Source of the DNA: Caldicellulosiruptor morganii
Lineage (GTDB): Bacteria; Bacillota; Thermoanaerobacteria; Caldicellulosiruptorales; Caldicellulosiruptoraceae
DNA length: 64,000 bases
Reading direction: 5' to 3'
NCBI RefSeq assembly: GCF_026810225.1
Contig: NZ_CP113865.1
Location: forward strand, 1,384,001-1,448,000
The position numbers were made by a program, and so were the translations under genes. This document shows, piece by piece, positions 26,358 to 35,269 of the stretch. Under the pieces are notes generated by a model. That model did not search any database, was not told the DNA's origin, and saw nothing but the letters and a program-made list of their open reading frames with translations. Each line of letters opens with the position of its first letter. Within the stretch, counting starts at the first letter, position 1.

Positions 26358-26960
26358 TTAGCCATTTGATGAAGAGCCTTCTTCTTTCTTCTCTTCTTCT
26401 GGCTCTTCTTCAATCTCACTTACATCAATTACAGCAACAACCTCATCCAGATCCTCTGTAATTTTAATACCAGCAGGAAGTTTTATATCCTTCAATTTAA
26501 TAGCTGCTGGTTTTTCGTATTCCATAAGATCAATTACCAAATGCTCAGGAATATCTTTCGGCAAGCCTTCTACCTCTACAGTATCCATTTGCCTTTGCAA
26601 TACAAGTCCTCTTGACTTTAATATCTCTGCATTTTCGAATATAATTGGCACCTCAACATATATAGGCTTGTTTTCAGAAAGTATCTGAAAATCCACATGA
26701 ATAATGTTCCCTTTTACATAATGAGTTTGTACCTCTTTTATAAGCGCAGTCCTCTCTTTCCCATCAATGAAGATTTTTATTTTTCCAGCTAATCCTTTTT
26801 GTTGATATAATTTTTCAAATTCTTTCTTAGAAACATAACCTGGAAGGCTCTTTATGTCATCACCATATGCAACAGCGGGAATATATCCTTCACTTCTGAG
26901 CCTATTTAAAGTGCTCTTTTTAAATGTATCCCGTCTGTTATAAACAAGTACCGGTTCCAT
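26358..26960 (-). CDS. rplY: 50S ribosomal protein L25/general stress protein Ctc
   Basis: A 200-residue member of the long L25/TL5/CTC family. The N-terminal 5S rRNA-binding domain contains RRDTFKKSTLNRLRSEGYIP and VAYG; the C-terminal Ctc/TL5 domain includes HVDFQIL, VEVEGLPKDIPEHLVIDL and DEVVAVI. It ends in a Glu/Ser-rich tail. It binds 5S rRNA in the large subunit. ATG at 26960 has SD GGGAGG 8 nt upstream. It is probably the last gene of a carD-DUF624-rplY transcript. Confidence 0.95.
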   Translation of the reverse strand: MEPVLVYNRRDTFKKSTLNRLRSEGYIPAVAYGDDIKSLPGYVSKKEFEKLYQQKGLAGKIKIFIDGKERTALIKEVQTHYVKGNIIHVDFQILSENKPIYVEVPIIFENAEILKSRGLVLQRQMDTVEVEGLPKDIPEHLVIDLMEYEKPAAIKLKDIKLPAGIKITEDLDEVVAVIDVSEIEEEPEEEKKEEGSSSNG

Positions 26961-27003
26961 AAAGATATACCTCCCTTCTTTGAATTATGCGTGACATATT
27001 TAA

Positions 27004-27912
27004 TTATAACTGATCATCCCCGGTTATGTCACCATCTTTACCTTCTGCTTGATCTTCTTGCTTCTGAGGATTCAAATATTGTGCAAATACATAATTTGTA
27101 TAAAAGTTCTGCATAAGCCCCAAAATGCTTACCCAGATAATAGGATAAAGCAACAACACAAGAAGAAAGCCGGTTGTAAGCAACAGTAAAAATGGAATTA
27201 ACCAAACACTGAGCATTAACAGGAACATTCCTATGGTGTGTGGAAGTTTTATAACTGTAAAAATAAAAGCATTTTTATATATATGTCTTACCTTTAAGTT
27301 ATAGGTTACCATCATGGGATAGATATAAATATGCATCATAACATATACAATAAAGGTAAATATCAAAAAATATTTTATAATACCCACACTCGGGTATTTA
27401 ATACTCTGGTATGAATAAAATCTTATAGCAATAGAAAAGACAAATATGATTAACAAGTCTGCAATAAATGCTATAAAGCCCTCTTTTATATTCTTCTTCA
27501 GATGTTCAAAAAAATCACTTGTCACCCACGCGTGCTCTTCTCTTGCAAAGTTTCTGACAACATAAGTGAAACCTGCAGTGGTCGGCCCTATCCCAAAAAC
27601 CATAAAACCACTTAAAAGAAGCAAACTTATTGCATTGATTAAAAATGATTGTACTGTCTGTATATCTTTTAAGTTTTGTACTCCCTTTGTTGCAGACTCC
27701 ATTACTGGAATCAAGTAACTCCCAATTAAAAGATACAACACAACCAGCACAGGCAATGATACAAGAAAATAGAGAATATTCAACCAGCAGAGTTTCCAAA
27801 ACTTTCTTGCCAGTACCTCAAAGAAAACTATAAATTTTGACTTTGGCGGGAGATCTTCAGGTACACCTGGTCCTGGTTTTGTATAGTCGAAAAATCCAAA
27901 AAAGCCAGCCAC
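27004..27912 (-). CDS. DUF624 / YesL-family membrane protein
   Basis: About 302 residues with six predicted membrane segments. The beginning MAGFFGFFDYTKPGPGVPED is characteristic of a DUF624 (YesL) branch, and FEVLARKFWKLCWLNILYF with GIGPTTAGFTYVVRNFAREEHA is typical of the domain. YesL-type proteins are often beside sugar transport systems, but none is adjacent here and function is unknown. The GTG start at 27912 has GGGGG 9 nt upstream; TTG at 27918 is too close to it. It follows carD by 14 nt. Confidence 0.8.
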   Translation of the reverse strand: MAGFFGFFDYTKPGPGVPEDLPPKSKFIVFFEVLARKFWKLCWLNILYFLVSLPVLVVLYLLIGSYLIPVMESATKGVQNLKDIQTVQSFLINAISLLLLSGFMVFGIGPTTAGFTYVVRNFAREEHAWVTSDFFEHLKKNIKEGFIAFIADLLIIFVFSIAIRFYSYQSIKYPSVGIIKYFLIFTFIVYVMMHIYIYPMMVTYNLKVRHIYKNAFIFTVIKLPHTIGMFLLMLSVWLIPFLLLLTTGFLLVLLLYPIIWVSILGLMQNFYTNYVFAQYLNPQKQEDQAEGKDGDITGDDQL

Positions 27913-27926
27913 AAACAATAGCCCCC

Positions 27927-28433
27927 TTATTCTGCTATTTCAAGTTCAAAAAGAATACTATCAACCATCTTTTCTACCTCTTCTATGTCAAGACCTTTTG
28001 CAAGTCCAAGTTCGCTTACCAAAATTTGTTTTGCATTGTTGAACATTATCTTCTCGTTGGTTGACAATCCCTTTATCTTCTCTCTTGCTGCAAGCATCTT
28101 TAAAACCTCAACAACGCAGTAAATATTGCCACTCTTCAGTTTTTGCTGATTTTCCCTGATTCGTTTATTGTAATTCCCACAGTTATTTATGTCAATTTTG
28201 AAATTATTATCTTTTAAAAGTTCAAACACTTTGTTTGCTTCTTCTTCAGAAATGACATTGCGAATGCCAATCTCCTCGGCACTATTAATGGGCACCAAGA
28301 CTTTCATACCGTTGTACAGAATTTTTACCACATAATATTTCTGAGTACAGTCAAATACCTTTTCCTCTACTATCTCAACTATCTCTCCTGCTCCATGCAA
28401 AGGGTGTATTATGGTATCTCCCACCTTATACAT
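27927..28433 (-). CDS. CarD-family transcription regulator
   Basis: The 168-residue protein has an N-terminal CarD/TRCF RNA-polymerase interaction domain (MYKVGDTIIHPLHGAGEIV, then KYYVVKILYNGMKVLVPI) and a helical C-terminal domain (SEEEANKVFELLKD, LSTNEKIMFNNAKQILVSEL). CarD stabilises open complexes at promoters by contacting the RNAP beta subunit. ATG at 28433 (GGGGTGG SD) is chosen; a longer frame from 28502 would start inside the promoter's -35 region. Its own consensus promoter precedes it. Confidence 0.92.
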   Translation of the reverse strand: MYKVGDTIIHPLHGAGEIVEIVEEKVFDCTQKYYVVKILYNGMKVLVPINSAEEIGIRNVISEEEANKVFELLKDNNFKIDINNCGNYNKRIRENQQKLKSGNIYCVVEVLKMLAAREKIKGLSTNEKIMFNNAKQILVSELGLAKGLDIEEVEKMVDSILFELEIAE

Positions 28434-28473
28434 CTTTGCCACCCCATGACATCTCAATAACTTTACATAATAA

Positions 28474-28502
28474 AGTATATCTAATTGAAAAGTTTTTGTC
28501 AA
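28474..28502 (-). promoter_or_regulatory. Consensus sigmaA promoter for carD
   Basis: Minus strand: TTGACA (28502-28497), 17-nt spacer, TATACT (28479-28474). It lies in the only sizable gap of this stretch and implies that carD-DUF624-rplY can be expressed apart from the polysaccharide genes upstream. Confidence 0.85.
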
Positions 28503-28514
28503 AAATATCTTTTT

Positions 28515-29828
28515 CTATTCTCCCTGTTTGTAAACATCTGAATTCACATCCGGTAAAGCAAATGGTATATTTTCTTGACTCTGTGCATTGGTATCCATTT
28601 GCTGTTGCTGTAAAGGATTTTGAAGAGTTTGACCAGAATTTGTGGGTGGCAATGTCCTATCATTAATACTTTCTGAATTCTGCTGATAACTTGTCTGAGT
28701 CTTATAATTTTCATTTAATGTGCCCGGTAAAGCTTGAGAGATTTCATTGCCATTATTTTGACTTTTATAAGTAATACTTTGATTTACCTCGGGGTTTGTA
28801 TTATTATTCTCTTTTTTGGCTCTTACAACAATTTTTCGTGCATATTTATACTTTTCCGGCAGTTTCAGGTCAATTTCTACATCATACCCGAGCAAATCCT
28901 TGATAAGCTTTTTTATCCCTTCATAATCAGGTTTCCAGTAACTTATACCCATGTAATTAAAATAATCACCTGGCAGGCTCTCAAATATCATATCTTCCTT
29001 TCTCATATGCTGAGCAAAATAAGCCAACGACGTTATCTGCTGAAGAGTGAGGTTTGTATAAAAATGTCTTCTTATCTTCCAATATATCTCCGGCAAAACA
29101 ATTATTTTGTTGCTTGCTTTTAACTGTTCAAAAACAGAAAGTATGAGCTCTTTATCCCTCTTAATGCGGTCAATGTCTCCACCCGGTGTTTTTCTCCAAA
29201 GAGCATAGTACAGCGTTTCAATGCCGTTTAATTTTTGATATCCTGGCTTTAAATCTATGTCAACCCATTTTGTTTTTACCCTGACAGGTGTCTCAACATT
29301 AACATATACTCCACCTAAAATATTCACAACCTTTCTTACTGCATCAAGGTCAAACCCCACATAGTACTCAATTGGTATTCCACCTAATAGTCTACTCACG
29401 GTTTCCATAGTATAAAAAAAACCCTCCTGTTGCTCTCCTCCACCATAGCCAAAAGCACTATTTATTTTGTCCAATTTTCCAATTTTATATATTTCAGTTA
29501 ATGTATCCCGGGGAATAGATATGCCCTTTACTTTCCTGTCCTTAAAATTAATATTTAAAAACAAAATAGTATCTGTCCTGTGAAGATCGTAAGAAGTACG
29601 ATTGCTTGCTTTATCAAGTCCAATAACCAGTATATTTACACTATTTTCATCAAATGGATATTTAACCTGTTCCAGCTTGCCATGTGATGATTTCTTTTTT
29701 TCAAAGACTTTCTCTATATACTTTGTGTCAATTAAAAATATTTTATACAAATACCCCAGAACACCTGCAAGGACTATAATTATAGTCAAGACAATAACTA
29801 AAACTTTGCTTTTGATTATCTTTCCCAT
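28515..29828 (-). CDS. LytR-CpsA-Psr (LCP) family glycopolymer transferase, Gln/Asn-rich tail
   Basis: The 437-residue protein has an N-terminal anchor (about 8-28), then an LCP domain: VNILVIGLDKA, RTDTILFLNINF, GISIPRDTLTEIYKIGKL and KINSAFGYGGGEQ, and a later ALWRKTPGGDIDRIKRDKEL. After about residue 335 comes a long low-complexity tail rich in Asn, Gln, Ser and Thr, likely unstructured outside the cell. It sits immediately downstream of the glycosyltransferase and polymerase genes, so it is the best candidate to attach that polymer to peptidoglycan. ATG at 29828 has GGAGATAG upstream. Confidence 0.88.
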   Translation of the reverse strand: MGKIIKSKVLVIVLTIIIVLAGVLGYLYKIFLIDTKYIEKVFEKKKSSHGKLEQVKYPFDENSVNILVIGLDKASNRTSYDLHRTDTILFLNINFKDRKVKGISIPRDTLTEIYKIGKLDKINSAFGYGGGEQQEGFFYTMETVSRLLGGIPIEYYVGFDLDAVRKVVNILGGVYVNVETPVRVKTKWVDIDLKPGYQKLNGIETLYYALWRKTPGGDIDRIKRDKELILSVFEQLKASNKIIVLPEIYWKIRRHFYTNLTLQQITSLAYFAQHMRKEDMIFESLPGDYFNYMGISYWKPDYEGIKKLIKDLLGYDVEIDLKLPEKYKYARKIVVRAKKENNNTNPEVNQSITYKSQNNGNEISQALPGTLNENYKTQTSYQQNSESINDRTLPPTNSGQTLQNPLQQQQMDTNAQSQENIPFALPDVNSDVYKQGE

Positions 29829-29870
29829 ATTTTTAGTCTATCTCCTTCCCCGCCATTTTAAGAAATTTTG

Positions 29871-30971
29871 CTACTGTCCCATAATATCTCTGTAGAAATC
29901 AAAAAGTTTTTTCTCCTCTTTTGACCAGTTATAGATTTCAGAAAATGCTTTATAACCATTTTGTCCTTTCTTTATAATTTCATCTCGATTCTCGTAAAAA
30001 TATAAAATTGCTTCTTTAATTTGCATAACATCAGTTGGGTCAATGGTAATTCCACAGTCACTACCTTCAATTATCTCTTTCCAGAGCTCAAAATTTGAAG
30101 CAATCACAGGCATCCCTGCTGCCATATATTCAAATAGTTTCAGAGGAAGTGATGTCTTATACCTTCTCAGTGGCAACAGAGTAACAAAACCCACATGCGC
30201 ATTTTTCAGAATCTCCGGTATGTAGCCTTTGGGAACTCTTCCCCATATCTTTATTTTTTCATTCTCAAACTTTTTTATCTCTTCAAAATACTCAGCACTT
30301 TCGGCAGGTCCTATAATATCCAACTTTATGTTAAGCTGTAGCAGCTGATTTACTGCCAAAATTAAATGTGTAATCCCCCTGTGATAAGACACATTTCCAA
30401 TATACACAAGATTTATTGTATCATCAACATTGTAAATCTCTCTTGCCTGCCACTGCTCAATGGTGGGAAAATTCCTTAATATTACCCTGTTTTTGCAGTT
30501 AAATTTTTTAAAAATATCTTCGGTTACAACAGTCACGCCATCCAACAGCTTACTTACGCCCTTTTCAAAAAAATTAAATGCAAAAGAAAAAGGAATTTTC
30601 ACAATTTTGGGCCAATACTCCCTGTCCCGGAATGCCAAAAAATAATCCTCATGCACATCATATATCACTTTTTTTCTGAGTATAAGCTTAAAATACAAAG
30701 CCAGAGGCAGTAGGTCAGGGTCATGAAAATGAATCAAATCAGGTTTTTCTTTCTTTACTATTTTTATAATCTTTATATAGTTCTTATACCTCTTTGTTCT
30801 TGATAATTTTTTTAGACCATAAATTTTAATATTATCTACAATCCGAAAATCATCATCTGCAACAGCACACAAAACTGTCTCATATCTTTTGCTAAGACTT
30901 TTTGTAATTTTGTTAAATACCCTTTCATCATCCCATGGATGCGCAGATGACAATACCAATACCTTTTTCAA
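29871..30971 (-). CDS. GT4-family glycosyltransferase
   Basis: About 366 residues with the GT-B fold signs of GT4 enzymes: N-terminal VLVLSSAHPWDDERVFNKIT, DLIHFHDPDLLPLAL, and C-terminal VYIGNVSYHRGITHLI, VPKGYIPEILKNAHVGFVTL and LPLKLFEYMAAGMPVIAS with the E-x7-E type donor motif nearby. It probably adds a sugar to the repeat unit or finishes it in the cytoplasm. TTG at 30971 (SD GGGAG, 8 nt) overlaps the stop of the upstream polymerase gene (TTGA), giving coupling. Donor and acceptor cannot be told. Confidence 0.85.
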   Translation of the reverse strand: MKKVLVLSSAHPWDDERVFNKITKSLSKRYETVLCAVADDDFRIVDNIKIYGLKKLSRTKRYKNYIKIIKIVKKEKPDLIHFHDPDLLPLALYFKLILRKKVIYDVHEDYFLAFRDREYWPKIVKIPFSFAFNFFEKGVSKLLDGVTVVTEDIFKKFNCKNRVILRNFPTIEQWQAREIYNVDDTINLVYIGNVSYHRGITHLILAVNQLLQLNIKLDIIGPAESAEYFEEIKKFENEKIKIWGRVPKGYIPEILKNAHVGFVTLLPLRRYKTSLPLKLFEYMAAGMPVIASNFELWKEIIEGSDCGITIDPTDVMQIKEAILYFYENRDEIIKKGQNGYKAFSEIYNWSKEEKKLFDFYRDIMGQ

Positions 30972-32251
30972 CTTTTTTGCTCTCCCTTGCTTTTTTGAAT
31001 ATTTGATATTATAAACACTGCAAGTGCGAACAGAAACCACATAATTCTCATTTCTATCATCTTTGATGAACTAATGCTCGAAAAACCAAATGCAGCAATT
31101 GAAGAAATTATTGAAATAGCGGGTAATCTAAACTTATTTTCTGTACACTTTATTTGTAATAGCTTGTATACTATATACAAAATCCAAACTATGTAAAAAA
31201 CAAAGACAATAATACCATAACAAACAAGCACATCCAAAAACCAATTATGAAGCTCTACATTTATAGTATATTGTTTTACCTTTTCCATCAAGGCTCTACT
31301 ATTGCCCGAACCAACCCCAAAGAAAAGGTAATCATATAAAAATGAAAGTCCATACACAATCAAAAGTTCTCTTCTTACATTTGATGAAAGAGTACTGTCT
31401 GAAAAATCAAAAAGTGACAATAGCTGCGTAGAAATTATTTGTCCTGCTTTGCTAAAAAGTCCAAAGTCCAATCTAAATCCTATGAGAATTATTAAGAATA
31501 AGAAAACAGCAAATGAATATTTTAAATATTCTCGTTTTTCAGATTTTTCAATCAATAAAAAGTATACTGTCAAAACTAACACAAAACCTATATAGTTTGC
31601 CCTGCTTGTAGTAAGTATTAAAAGAGGTACTGATAATATAATATCAATCAAAGCTGTAACCTTTTTTGCTAATATTCCCTTGTTTATAACAAAATTTAAG
31701 ATAAATGGTAAATATAACACCAAAAAAGTGGCAAAATCGTTCGGGTTTGAAAAGAAAGTTGATGGTGTCCTGTGCAAATTATATAGAGAAACTTTGGATG
31801 TCCAAAGATGCTTATCAGTTATAACCTCCCAGTAACCCACCAAGACGTTTATGGTATAAGAAAACAAAATAATGTTCTCCAGTATATTCCATTTGATATA
31901 GTTTGAATAGTACATAAAAATCAAAATAACCAGAATATTCCCGGTCAAAAACACCTGGTCGCGAAGAGCACTTTTTATATCCTGAGCCCATAAAAAACTG
32001 AGCAGCGAATATGCAATCCAGCCAGCTAAAAAATACGATGAAAAATTTAAAAATTTTTTAATTTCAACGCCATTTAAAATCATATCTATAAAAATTAGCA
32101 TAAACAACAAACCCAAAAATATCCTGTATAAAAAAAGATAACTCAAACGAGGATATGCAAGTGTACTGCCAAAAAAACCAGTTAAAAATGCAAGGTATAT
32201 GATAAATGGAAGATATCTTTCTTTTATTTTAAGATTAAATGGCTTTTCCAT
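30968..32251 (-). CDS. O-antigen ligase/polymerase-like membrane protein (first copy)
   Basis: The 427-residue protein has about 11-12 hydrophobic segments and a large outer loop, the general form of the Wzy_C/RfaL superfamily. The TTSRANYIGFVLVLTVYFLL helix and, near the C-terminal part, SFLYDYLFFGVGSGNSR and VELHNWFLDVLVCYGI (a His in a long loop before a helix) match family features such as GxGxGxx and HNxxLxxxxexG. These enzymes join lipid-linked repeat units or transfer polymers. ATG at 32251 with GGTGGAG is chosen over 32305. It overlaps the next polymerase-like gene upstream by 17 nt. Confidence 0.78.
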   Translation of the reverse strand: MEKPFNLKIKERYLPFIIYLAFLTGFFGSTLAYPRLSYLFLYRIFLGLLFMLIFIDMILNGVEIKKFLNFSSYFLAGWIAYSLLSFLWAQDIKSALRDQVFLTGNILVILIFMYYSNYIKWNILENIILFSYTINVLVGYWEVITDKHLWTSKVSLYNLHRTPSTFFSNPNDFATFLVLYLPFILNFVINKGILAKKVTALIDIILSVPLLILTTSRANYIGFVLVLTVYFLLIEKSEKREYLKYSFAVFLFLIILIGFRLDFGLFSKAGQIISTQLLSLFDFSDSTLSSNVRRELLIVYGLSFLYDYLFFGVGSGNSRALMEKVKQYTINVELHNWFLDVLVCYGIIVFVFYIVWILYIVYKLLQIKCTENKFRLPAISIISSIAAFGFSSISSSKMIEMRIMWFLFALAVFIISNIQKSKGEQKS

Positions 32252-33425
32252 TCTTTTGTCTCCACCTTTTAAATTTTCGTAAAACCAAAGCCATATAATA
32301 AACATAAATTAAATTTACAACCACCATTCTTACATTTGTTATCTCTGCCATATCGAACATTTGAAATACTGTGATACAAATCAATCCAACAAACACTGCC
32401 CAATCAGAATCCTTTTTTGAGATAAGCATATTAAACGTAGCAAAAAAGACAAGAAAATATACCAAAAACACAATCATCCCATATCCTATTATACCATACT
32501 CTATAAGAACATTTAAAAACAAATTATGTGCTGAGTGAAGAGCTACAATACCCGGAGCTTTTAAGCTTTTGAAAAAACTTTCAAACTGAGCAGGACCAAT
32601 GCCATCAAATAAGCTCCTGTGTTTAAAATAGTTTAAAACAAACTCTATAGCAAAGATTCTCTGCCCCACGGCATTTTTTACACTGTATATATCAGAAAAT
32701 TTCGGTATTCTATAGGCAATTTTGGGGAAAAATAGCGCAGATATAACACTCAAACCTATCAGAATCTTAACTATGTTCTGTCTAACAAACCTTATATTAA
32801 TCAGCAATGACTCAATGAGATATATCAAAAATCCTGTCCTTGAACCAGTTAGCAAAATCTCTAAAAATATTATAAGTGTGGCTGACATCTTTTGCCTTTC
32901 GTTTTTCAAAAGGTCCAACACGAAAGGATAAACCATTACTAAAAAAAATGCAAATGTATTTGGATTAAAAAATATTGATATTGTTCTTTCTTTGTATGAT
33001 CTGAACAGTAAATAGTATGAATACTCAACAGTACAAACCAAAAGCGCAATAACAAATACAAAAACCCATATTTTTTTCAACTTACAAAATAACCTGCTGT
33101 CATACAGGACAAATACAATATAGAACAAAGCCGGGATGAGAAAAGCATTCACCATCCCTAAAATAGCTTTATTTTTGTCTATGACATTTTTAAAAAAAAG
33201 CATACTTAAAGTAATCATTACAATGTAATAAAAAAGTGGTACTAAATCAACTGGTTCAAGCTTCAATTCTGGTTTGTAATAATAAAATATCAAAATCAAA
33301 GCACCAAACAAAAAAAGATAAAAAGGTACACTGGAAAACCTGACAAACTGAAATAAAACTACTCCAACTATACTTAAAACTATTTCAAATTTATTGATTT
33401 TCAAGAAGCTGTTCAACCGGTACAT
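32235..33425 (-). CDS. O-antigen ligase/polymerase-like membrane protein (second copy)
   Basis: A 396-residue polytopic protein related in form to its neighbour: a LTGSRTGFLIYLIESLLI helix, then FDGIGPAQFESFFKS and ALHSAHNLFLNVLIEYGIIG with the HN motif of the Wzy_C region. The two adjacent copies may divide labour, one as polymerase and one as ligase, or act on different polymers. The ATG at 33425 lies inside the acyltransferase gene but has AAAGGAG 7 nt upstream, which decides the start. Confidence 0.78.
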   Translation of the reverse strand: MYRLNSFLKINKFEIVLSIVGVVLFQFVRFSSVPFYLFLFGALILIFYYYKPELKLEPVDLVPLFYYIVMITLSMLFFKNVIDKNKAILGMVNAFLIPALFYIVFVLYDSRLFCKLKKIWVFVFVIALLVCTVEYSYYLLFRSYKERTISIFFNPNTFAFFLVMVYPFVLDLLKNERQKMSATLIIFLEILLTGSRTGFLIYLIESLLINIRFVRQNIVKILIGLSVISALFFPKIAYRIPKFSDIYSVKNAVGQRIFAIEFVLNYFKHRSLFDGIGPAQFESFFKSLKAPGIVALHSAHNLFLNVLIEYGIIGYGMIVFLVYFLVFFATFNMLISKKDSDWAVFVGLICITVFQMFDMAEITNVRMVVVNLIYVYYMALVLRKFKRWRQKNGKAI

Positions 33426-34131
33426 CTTTAAGCTCCTTTGCTGGATTCCCCACCACTATCTTGCGAGCCGCAACATCCTTTGTTACCACACTACCAGCTC
33501 CTACAAACCCTTCTTCACCAATTACTTTTCCAGGCAAAATGGTAGCATTTGCACCAATCCTGCCACCACGTTTTATGGTTACACCCTTAAAATACTTTGC
33601 CCTGTCCTTTCCCCTTCCCGCAAAGTTGTCATTTGAGGTAACAACACCCGGTGCAATAAAAGCCCAGTCTTCAATTTCTGAAATTGCCGTAATGTATGCG
33701 TTTGTCTCTATCTTGCAATTACTTCCAATATTGGTCTTATTCTCAATGCTGACTCCTCTTCCAATAATTGTGTTGCTTCCTATTTTAACATTTTCCCTAA
33801 CTGTTACCAGGTCAGCGATAAATACGTTCTTGCAAATATGCGCGCCTCTGTAAATAATAGAATTTGCACCAATTTTTACACCATCTTCTATCAAAGCAGG
33901 CGGCAAATTAGTCTCCTCTGTTGTCTTGCTCATAAAAGCTTTTTGAGGAAACTTACCTATAATTGTCCCATCTGATATCTCCACATTATTGCCTATCACA
34001 CTTCCTCTTTTTATAACAACATTATGTCCAATCCTGCAGTTATCTCCAATAATAACATCATCCTCTATCACCACAAAATAGCCAAATTCAACATTATTCC
34101 CTATCCTGGCACTTTCACTTATATACCTCAT
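33391..34131 (-). CDS. Left-handed beta-helix sugar N-acyltransferase (WbpD/WlbB-like)
   Basis: The 246-residue protein is made of hexapeptide repeats (IGNNVEFGYFVVIEDDVIIG and many following), the LbH acyltransferase fold. Its C-terminal part has ANATILPGKVIGEEGFVGAG and VVTKDVAARKIVVGNPAKEL, as in WbpD/WlbB, which acetylates the 3-amino group of UDP-GlcNAc3NA using acetyl-CoA. It is longer than WbpD (about 190 residues) because of extra N-terminal repeats. The wbpB-like gene overlaps its start (ATGA), and wbpA- and wbpE-like genes are just upstream, supporting this role. The exact amino sugar is inferred. Confidence 0.78.
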   Translation of the reverse strand: MRYISESARIGNNVEFGYFVVIEDDVIIGDNCRIGHNVVIKRGSVIGNNVEISDGTIIGKFPQKAFMSKTTEETNLPPALIEDGVKIGANSIIYRGAHICKNVFIADLVTVRENVKIGSNTIIGRGVSIENKTNIGSNCKIETNAYITAISEIEDWAFIAPGVVTSNDNFAGRGKDRAKYFKGVTIKRGGRIGANATILPGKVIGEEGFVGAGSVVTKDVAARKIVVGNPAKELKDVPVEQLLENQ

Positions 34132-35252
34132 TTTTCATCCATCTGCCTTTTATATTTTATTTTCATATCAAGTGTTGAAAAATTTTTAAGTGGAAGTTTA
34201 ACAGGCTTTTCTTCCACTGAAGATTTATATATTCCCAGGATTATCTCAAGTGATTTTCTTCCTTCTTCGCCCGTTACAAGCGGGTCACCATCATTTTTTA
34301 TTGCTTCAATTACATTCCTAAAAAGAGGTATATGCCCAAATCCATAAACATCATCAGGATTTTCCACAAATTTTTCTATTACCTCTTTTTCATCTTCTTC
34401 TGGCACACGCCAAACTACAATCTTATTAACTGACTTACCACCAAGCACAGCTGTACCTGTTTCACCAAAAATGCTGAGAGTCTCCTCCAAATTAGACGGC
34501 CAAACACATGTTGTGCCTTCTATAATGCCCCGTGCTCCATTTCTGAATCTCAACAATGCAAAGCCCGTGTCTTCTGCTTCAATTGGTCGTAAAAATGTTT
34601 CAATATCTCCATAAATCTCGTCAACATCTGAATTTATAACCCATTGCAAAAGATCTATATTATGTGAACACTGGTTCATAAGCGCACCGCCATCCTGTTC
34701 CCATGTTCCTCGCCATGCGTCCTGTCTGTAGTAATCGTCATTTCTGTTCCATCTTATGTTTGCAACACCATAAAGGATTTTCCCAAACTTACCGCTTTCT
34801 ATTGTTGCCTTTAATTTCTGGACACTTTTGTTGAACCTATTTTGCAAACAAACTGCCAAAACCTTTCTTTTTTCTCTCGCCTTTTGAATCATCCTGTCCG
34901 CATCCTCAATAGAGAGCGCCATGGGCTTTTCAACAATCACATGCCTGTCAAAATCCAGGGCTACAAGCACCTGTTCAGCATGAGATCCACTGAATGTAGC
35001 AATATCAACTATATCAGTGTTTTGCTCTTTTAGCATCTTGATATAGTCAGTGTATATTGGAATTTCTCTCTTTACCTCAATTCCTTTGGCCTTTAAAAGA
35101 TCATAGTATTTTTGCCGGGTCCTCAATGCTCTTTCTTCAATAAGGTCACAAAAACCCACAACCTCCAGGCTATCAAAGTTGTTTGCATAAGCCTCTGCAT
35201 GTTTGAACGATATTCGTCCACATCCAACCAAGCAAACCTTTAGCTTGTCCAT
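34128..35252 (-). CDS. Gfo/Idh/MocA oxidoreductase (WbpB/WlbA-like)
   Basis: About 374 residues: an N-terminal Rossmann fold (LKVCLVGCGRISFKHAEAYA), the catalytic EKP motif in HVIVEKPMALS, and a C-terminal alpha/beta domain with WRGTWEQDGGALMNQCSHNI. WbpB/WlbA oxidises the 3-position of UDP-GlcNAcA with NAD before transamination by WbpE. The neighbouring dehydrogenase, aminotransferase and acyltransferase make this role likely, though the family is broad. ATG at 35252 has GGAGGG upstream. Confidence 0.8.
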   Translation of the reverse strand: MDKLKVCLVGCGRISFKHAEAYANNFDSLEVVGFCDLIEERALRTRQKYYDLLKAKGIEVKREIPIYTDYIKMLKEQNTDIVDIATFSGSHAEQVLVALDFDRHVIVEKPMALSIEDADRMIQKAREKRKVLAVCLQNRFNKSVQKLKATIESGKFGKILYGVANIRWNRNDDYYRQDAWRGTWEQDGGALMNQCSHNIDLLQWVINSDVDEIYGDIETFLRPIEAEDTGFALLRFRNGARGIIEGTTCVWPSNLEETLSIFGETGTAVLGGKSVNKIVVWRVPEEDEKEVIEKFVENPDDVYGFGHIPLFRNVIEAIKNDGDPLVTGEEGRKSLEIILGIYKSSVEEKPVKLPLKNFSTLDMKIKYKRQMDEK

Positions 35253-35269
35253 ATTCTGCCCTCCAAAAA

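Noticed and set aside
28434-28502. N-terminal extension of carD from 28502
   Set aside because: It would start inside the TTGACA of a near-consensus promoter and adds residues absent from CarD proteins.
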